Below, piece by piece: positions 58,655 to 64,000 of a stretch of DNA of 64,000 bases. The notes beneath the pieces are model-generated. The model had not been told where the DNA came from and did no database searches. It saw only the letters and a program-made list of their open reading frames with translations. The first letter of the stretch is position 1. Every line of letters begins with the position of its first letter. The stretch comes from Fremontodendron californicum (lineage: Eukaryota > Streptophyta > Magnoliopsida > Malvales > Malvaceae). Position numbers and translations under genes: made by a program. The DNA is taken from the NCBI GenBank assembly GCA_030761205.1, contig JAULJL010000027.1, positions 18,664,501-18,728,500 of the forward strand. The letters are read 5' to 3'.

Positions 58655-58985
58655 ACTTTGACGACGGTCTCAAGGCTTGACTCATTTGATAAACAGAATG
58701 AATTCGATTTAAAACAAAAAGAAATACATCGACGATGGTCTCAAGGCTCGACTCATTTGATAAAACAGAATGAATTCGATTTAAAATAAAAGGAAATACC
58801 TCGACGGTGGTCTCAAGGCTCAACTCATTTGATAAAACAAAATGAATTCGATTTAAAACAAAAGGAAATACCTCGACGGTGGTCTCAAGGCTCGACTCAT
58901 TTGATAAAACAGAATGAATTCGATTTAAAACAAAAGAAAATACCTCGACGGTGGTCTCAAGGCTCGACTCATTTGAAAAGCAGAA
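58655..58985. repeat. 72-bp tandem repeats in F2 3' UTR (~4.6 units)
   Basis: The word cgacg(g/a) recurs at 58662, 58730, 58802, 58874 and 58946, spacings 68, 72, 72, 72. Units contain gtctcaaggct, gactcatttgataaa and gaattcgattt. Because 72 is a multiple of three, one minus-strand frame stays open as 24-residue repeats, but it has no sign of being a gene. Confidence 0.9.
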
Positions 58986-59640
58986 CGAGTTTACTTTGGG
59001 GAAGTCCAAGTTTTGCTGATTTCTGCAATGTTAGCTAAATGCAATGATGAGAATGACATGCTTTGCAAATGCTTGTATGTTTCCTAAGAATGAATTCAAT
59101 CAAATGATTGTGTCATGATTTCTAATCCATGGTTTCTTTGAGGTTCACAGATTATCCGACTTCATGACGGAGTCTTCAATTGTTCATTGATGCCCCACTT
59201 AAGGAATCCTTCACTCAAGATAACTTGTCAAACAGTCTTAATTTATGACTTTCGCTGAAATTCACAAATTTTCTGACTTCGTGATGGAGTCACCAACACG
59301 TTCACTGTTTTCCTTTCTTGGTGAACTTTCCAAACCTTTCCCAAGATTTAAATCTATTCCTTAGTAATACTCTGAAATCCTTTTATTTAAAGATTTTTTA
59401 TTACTAATCATCATTCAATTTAATAACAATCAAAATGCATCTAAAAAATGTATGAAAGAAAATATGAATCAAGCAAAAATGTCATAAAAAAGATGACAAG
59501 AATTTACTGCAAGAAATGTTTTAAAACAGTAAAAATAAATATCAAGGATATAAGAAACAAATGTAAAGTTATAGGTTGTAGATGCCCCTGATGCGGAATA
59601 TCTTGGACCCCTCTTTTCAATTTTTTCTCCTCGATGAGAT

Positions 59641-61315
59641 TCAACTGTTCATAATGAGCTGTAACCATTCTGCTTCTTCTAGGCCAACTTCCATCAAAAC
59701 CCGTAATGAAAGGATTTCAACTTCAATAGGTAGCACTGCTTCCATCCCGTATACCAAAGAAAATGGCGTTGCCCTTGTAGATGTGTGAACCGAAGTACGA
59801 TATGCATGAAGAGAAAAAGGCAAGATCTCATGCCAATCCTTGTACACATCAGTCGTCTTCTCAACAATCTTCTTGATGTACTTGTTAGCTGCTTCTACTG
59901 CCCCATTCATCTTTAGACGGTAAGGTGTCGAATTATGCTATGTGATTTTGAACTGAGTACACACTTCTCTCATCATCTTATTGTTCAAATTGAGAGCATA
60001 TTCCAAAATAATTCTTGCTGGCAACCCGTAACGGCATATGATTCTTTATTAACAAATCTACATACCACCGACTTTGTTACATTCGCATAGGAAGCAGCTT
60101 TTACCCACTTTATGAAATAATCTATGGCCACCAAGATGAAACGATGTACATTTGAAGCTTACGGGGTAATGGGCCCGATCATATCTATTCCCCATATTGA
60201 AAAAGGCCATGGTGCAGTCATGACATTAATGGCGATGGTGGCACATGAATCTTATCTGCATATATCTGGCAATAATGGCACTTCCGGGAATAACTGATAC
60301 AATCTCCTTCCATTGTCAACCAATAATACCCTGCCCTCATAATCTGCTTAGCAAGCATGTGACCATTAGCATGGGTACCATATATCCCTTCATGGACCTC
60401 TTCTATAATTCTCTGAGTTCGGCAGATTCGATACATCTCAACAAGACTTGGTCTTTTCCTTTCTTGTAGAGAATCTCACTGTCTAGAACAAAACCCATTG
60501 CTAGCCTTCCCAGAGTCCTCTTGTCATTTTTTGTTGCTTGTTCTATATACTGTTGACTCTTGATGTACTGCAAGATGTCATTATACCAAGGGAGGCCATC
60601 TGCTTCTTCTTCAATACTCAGATAGTGGGTAGGAGACTCATATATACTCATCTTTATTGGCACAATTTTAGCCCCTTCATTCACTTTAAACATTGATGAC
60701 AAAGTAGCTAGAGTATATGCCATTCGGTTTTCTTCTCGAGGGAAGTAATTGAAATTAACTTCTTAAATTCCTCCAATAAACTCAGTATGAGTTCTCGGTA
60801 TTGGATTAGCTTTGTATCTCGGGTTTCCCATTCTCCCCGTAGCTGGTACATCACCAGGGCTGAGTCTCCGAAAACTTCCAATACTTTGATCTTTCTGTTT
60901 ATTGTAGCATGAAGCCCCATAGTACATGCTTCATACTCGGCAGTATTGTTCGTACAATCAAAATCCAATCTAGCAGTGAAAGGATAATAATCTTCTTTTG
61001 GGGATATGAGGACTGCATCGATTCCATGCCCCATGGCATTAGATGCGCCAGAAAAATACATTTTCCACACTTTTTTCTTCAGGGGAATCTCATCTGCTTG
61101 TGAAACATACATCAAATCTTCATCTGAGAAGTCAAAGTTCAACGGCTCATAATCTTCCACTGCTCGACTTGCTAAGAATTCAGCCACTACACTGCCCTTG
61201 ATAACTTTTTGACTTACATATACAATGTTGTACATTGACAATAAAACTTATCATCTTACCGTCCTTCCTGACAAAGAAGGTGCTTCCAACATGTACTTGA
61301 TTGGATCTAGCTTTC
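59641..61315 (-). pseudogene. RNase H and integrase of F2 (Tat/Ogre type, broken)
   Basis: On the minus strand, from 61315: DPIKYMLEAPSLSGR (end of the RT-RNase H link), then RNase H (MYFSGASNAMGHGIDAVLIS, DCTNNTAEYEACTMGL) with a frameshift near 60730. Integrase HHCC region (HEGIYGTHANGHMLAKQIMR ... CHYC), core Asp in WGIDMIGPI, and the end MNGAVEAANKYIKKIVEKT with YGMEAVLPIEVEI. Typical of the Tat/Ogre clade, with archaeal-like RNase H. Several frameshifts and stops. Cut at 61315 by element H. Confidence 0.83.
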
Positions 61316-63124
61316 GGATGCACTCAAAAGAGCTTACTTAACGTTGCACTTAAAAAGAATCAATTGTAAAGTATAGTGATTAGCAAGGGTCGAGTCCTCA
61401 GGGATTGGGTTTTAGTTTATAAGTTAATAGTTTATCACTTAAAAACAAGTAAACAAAAGTAAAGGGAATTTTGAAATCAGATTTAATCTAAAGTTAATAA
61501 TAAGAATGAGAAAACAAGTAATTAAGAAGAATCAAATATGAAAAATATGGTTAAGGTTTCATTCTCCACCACTAGACATCATTAAGAATCAATTTCATAT
61601 CTATCAACATTAATTAGCTATCAAAGTTAACAACCGTAGATAACAACAAGCTCTGTTACCCCAATCTTTCCTTAGTTTGTCGCTAAATAGAACAAGCTCT
61701 CTATTTAACCTCTAACTATCAAACAACCTAAAATAAGCTCTCTAAGTTCAATTTGATAGCAGCTTTATGATGAGAAAGATAGGTTGATCTAAGCAACAAA
61801 CACATAAGCTTGGATTGTTCAACTTAGGTTATGTTCCACTTTGCAATTATTGAAAACTTGACCATAATCACTAAGCACAATTTGCCACTTATGAATAGGA
61901 AATCAAGACAATTACACAGATTAAAACTCCTAAACTAGCATTAGACAATTATCAAGATTTATCTAATTGGCCACCTAAACAAATCAAAACAACATCATGA
62001 ACAATTTTAATGGAAGAACATAAGCAACTTTGATAGAAAACAATGATAGATAGATTCTGAAAATTAATTACATAACATCTCTAGGGCTTTGAAATCACCC
62101 TTAACCAAATAAAAGTTTAGCCTAGCATAGGCATTGTAAACATAAACATAAAATTAAAGAGAATCTAAGAAGAAAATAAAAGAAAGAAAGAAGAAGAAGA
62201 AGAATATTAATTATCCAGCCTCTTGCTCTCTCAAAAACAAAGAAACAAAGAAGAAATCAGAACTTTGATGCTTGGAGAACTGTATTGTCGTTTGCCCCCT
62301 TGTTCTCTATTTATAGGCAATAGCTAGGGCATCAAACAAGTGAATTTCAGCTCTCTCCCTACAATAAATGCTGACTTGTGGCTAAAGTTAAGGAAAAGTG
62401 GCTGACTTTTGTGTTTTAAGGAAAGATATAAGCCTTGACAGCCAAGTTTGAATAAAGTAGGAAAGTTTTAGTCAAAGCACTCTTTAATGAAGAGAGATTA
62501 CAAACTTGCAGCCAAAGTAAGTATAAGGAAGGAAAGTCTTGGCTGATTTAATTCTGCTACTTTGACTAGGATTAGCTTTAAGGAAAGATACTTGCAATTA
62601 ATGCAATTAATGCAAGTTGATAGCCATTAATCCTTCTTTGACAAGGATAAACATAAATGTCAGCTAGGGTATTAAGAAAAAAATGTGATTTGCGACTAGG
62701 GTATTTTCTGCCACTAAGGTTGTTTAGAGAGATATTTCGATGCCGATTTGGATGACCATTTCTTATCCGATTTAGGCCCATGACCAACCGTTGGAAAGGT
62801 AATCAAGTGATCTTCAAAGGTCAAGAAGGAACTTTCTTCGAATGAAGAGTCTAACATCATGTTTTCGTAGAAACAAGATCCGGAGGTCAAATCTGTCTTC
62901 TTGCTTTGCACCAAGAATTTGATCTTTTTGACTCCCAGGTCTTTTTCCATCTTGTGATTGTGATTTTGGAAGCTCTTTAATATCCTAATTGACATGTTTT
63001 GACTTCATCTCTTCCAAAATACCTACAAAGCATAAAAACCTAGTAAAATATCAAGGAAGTAAGAATCAAAGCACAAAGTATAAGGAAATTAAATAGGAAA
63101 ATGTATGAAATTAAGCACTTATCA
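61316..63124 (-). repeat. 3' LTR of element H (C-family Athila, 1809 bp)
   Basis: On the minus strand it runs from tgataagtgctta (63124) to gagtgcatcc (61316), where the last a of the usual tgcatca is changed. It is the same family as the C and E LTRs. It interrupts the F2 pol gene. The second end of H and its target duplication are outside the window. Confidence 0.85.
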
Positions 63125-64000
63125 AATTCCCCCAACTAAGTAATTAACAATATCGGCATACCAAGGAGTTGTTGTACTTATAAAAAGAAGTTGCTCATCC
63201 GGAAAGTTCTCATTCAAGGGTAGTGCAACCTCTTCATGAACTAAACGGCTAAGATGGTCCTCAACCAGGTTGTCACTACCTCTCTTATCTTTTATCTCCA
63301 AATCAAACTCTTGTAAGAGAAGTATCCATCTAATCAACCTTGGTTTGGCCTCCTTCTTAGTGAGTAAGTACCTAAGGGCTGCATGGTCAGAAAATACGAT
63401 TACTTTAGTACCAAATAATAAGATCAAAATTTTTCTAAAGCAAATACAACAGCCAAAAGTTCTTTTTCAGTAGTGGAATAGTTTAATTGAGCATCATTAA
63501 GAGTTCGGGAGGCATAATAAATGGCATCTGAGGCTTTGCCAACCCGTTGGCCCAAAACAGCTCCAATGGCATAGTCACTAGCATCACACATGATTTCAAA
63601 AGGTACATTCCAATCTGGTGGTTGCATGATAGGAGCTGATGTCAAGAGTCCCTTCAATGTTTCAAACGCCACTTTGCATTAATCATCAAAGTGGAAAACC
63701 ACATCTTTTTGTAGTAGCTTGCAAAGAGGTAATGTGATCTTTAAGAAGTCTTTGATAAATCTCCTATATAAACCTGCATGTCCAAGAAAAGAACGAACCT
63801 CTCTCACATTTGTGGGAGGTGGTAAAGAATGCATAATATCTATTTTAGATTTATCAACCTCTATCCCTCTAGAAGAAATAACATGGCCCAAAACTATTCC
63901 TTGTTCTACCATAAAGTGACATTTTTCCCAATTCAAAACTAGGTTAGTTTCCATGCATCTTTCAAGTACAAGTGTAAGGTTCTCTAGACATCTATCCAAA
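63125..64000 (-). pseudogene. RT end and RNase H of element H (integrase deleted)
   Basis: On the minus strand: thumb and connection of Athila RT (LVLNWEKCHFMVEQGIVLGH, TNVREVRSFLGHAGLYRRF), then RNase H (IMCDASDYAIGAVLGQ, YYASRTLNDAQLNY, KELLAVVFALEKF), with frameshifts near 63675 and 63425, to TPWYADIVNYL. There the sequence passes directly into ttgggggaatt, the polypurine tract, and the LTR at 63124. Integrase is missing. The element continues past the window end. Confidence 0.85.

Larger units (their letters stand above)
57959..59640 (-). other. 3' untranslated region of F2 with polypurine tract
   Basis: aaagaggggc (minus strand, plus 57961-57970) is the polypurine tract next to the LTR, so this is the downstream LTR of F2. 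The region holds a ct-rich low-complexity run (58060-58100), two sets of tandem repeats, and about 600 bp (58990-59640) without a visible feature. Confidence 0.75.

Noticed and set aside
58655..58985. Tandem repeats as a CRISPR array
   Set aside because: Repeats are contiguous with no unique spacers and lie in a plant retroelement.
58614..59009. The 24-residue repeat frame as a repeat protein gene
   Set aside because: It is a tandem 72-bp repeat in the 3' UTR of a Tat/Ogre element; the frame follows from the unit length being a multiple of three.

Overview
The window is intergenic DNA from a large-genome flowering plant, probably a eudicot. It is AT-rich and I see no free-standing host gene. 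Essentially every base can be assigned to Ty3/gypsy LTR retrotransposons nested inside one another. The lineages are recognisable: Athila-like (tRNA-Asp primer site, Gag with one CCHC knuckle, DLGAS protease), Tat/Ogre-like (LTR near 4.7 kb, minus strand) and a chromovirus-like element with a tRNA-iMet primer site. Family-level identity of the plant cannot be read from the sequence.

Layout: F1, a Tat/Ogre LTR on the minus strand (1-1180 and 10098-12996), is split by element A (1181-10097). A short piece of element E (12997-13076) is followed by element D (13077-40990, chromovirus-like). D is split by C (16986-37029, Athila), and C is split by B (19183-29241, minus strand). D also holds a 642-bp inverted-repeat hairpin (39163-39804). 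Then come the E 3' LTR (40991-42757), a minus-strand Athila protease fragment I (42758-43353), and F2, a second Tat/Ogre element (43354-61315, minus). F2 is split by G (45322-55238) and by H (61316 to the window end, Athila, minus). The nesting is supported by 5-bp target duplications for A (gttag), B (atcca) and G (tcaag), by four-of-five matches for C and D, and by host reading frames that resume across the B and C insertions.

The unusual content is in A, B and G. These are three copies of a non-autonomous Athila-like element whose reverse transcriptase, RNase H and integrase core are gone. In the place where an Athila env-like gene would lie, each carries two cargo genes. One is a 178-residue basic, four-cysteine protein (here CRP) with a motif like the nucleic-acid-binding cysteine-rich proteins of carlaviruses. 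The other is an intronless, roughly 215-residue LONELY GUY (LOG) cytokinin-activating phosphoribohydrolase with its signature motifs. In B both cargo frames are intact while gag-pro carries one stop and one frameshift. G has an intact CRP and a LOG with a late frameshift. A has an intact CRP and a LOG without its ATG. Both cargo ORFs follow a TATA-like box and a pyrimidine-rich CAG that looks like a 3' splice site.

Element A is a recombinant. Its U5, primer site and gag come from the C-type Athila family, and its cargo, 3' region and U3 come from the B/G family. This is the pattern expected from one template switch between two co-packaged RNAs, so the cargo cassette appears to move between retrotransposon families. 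All assignments are by eye and no search or alignment was run.
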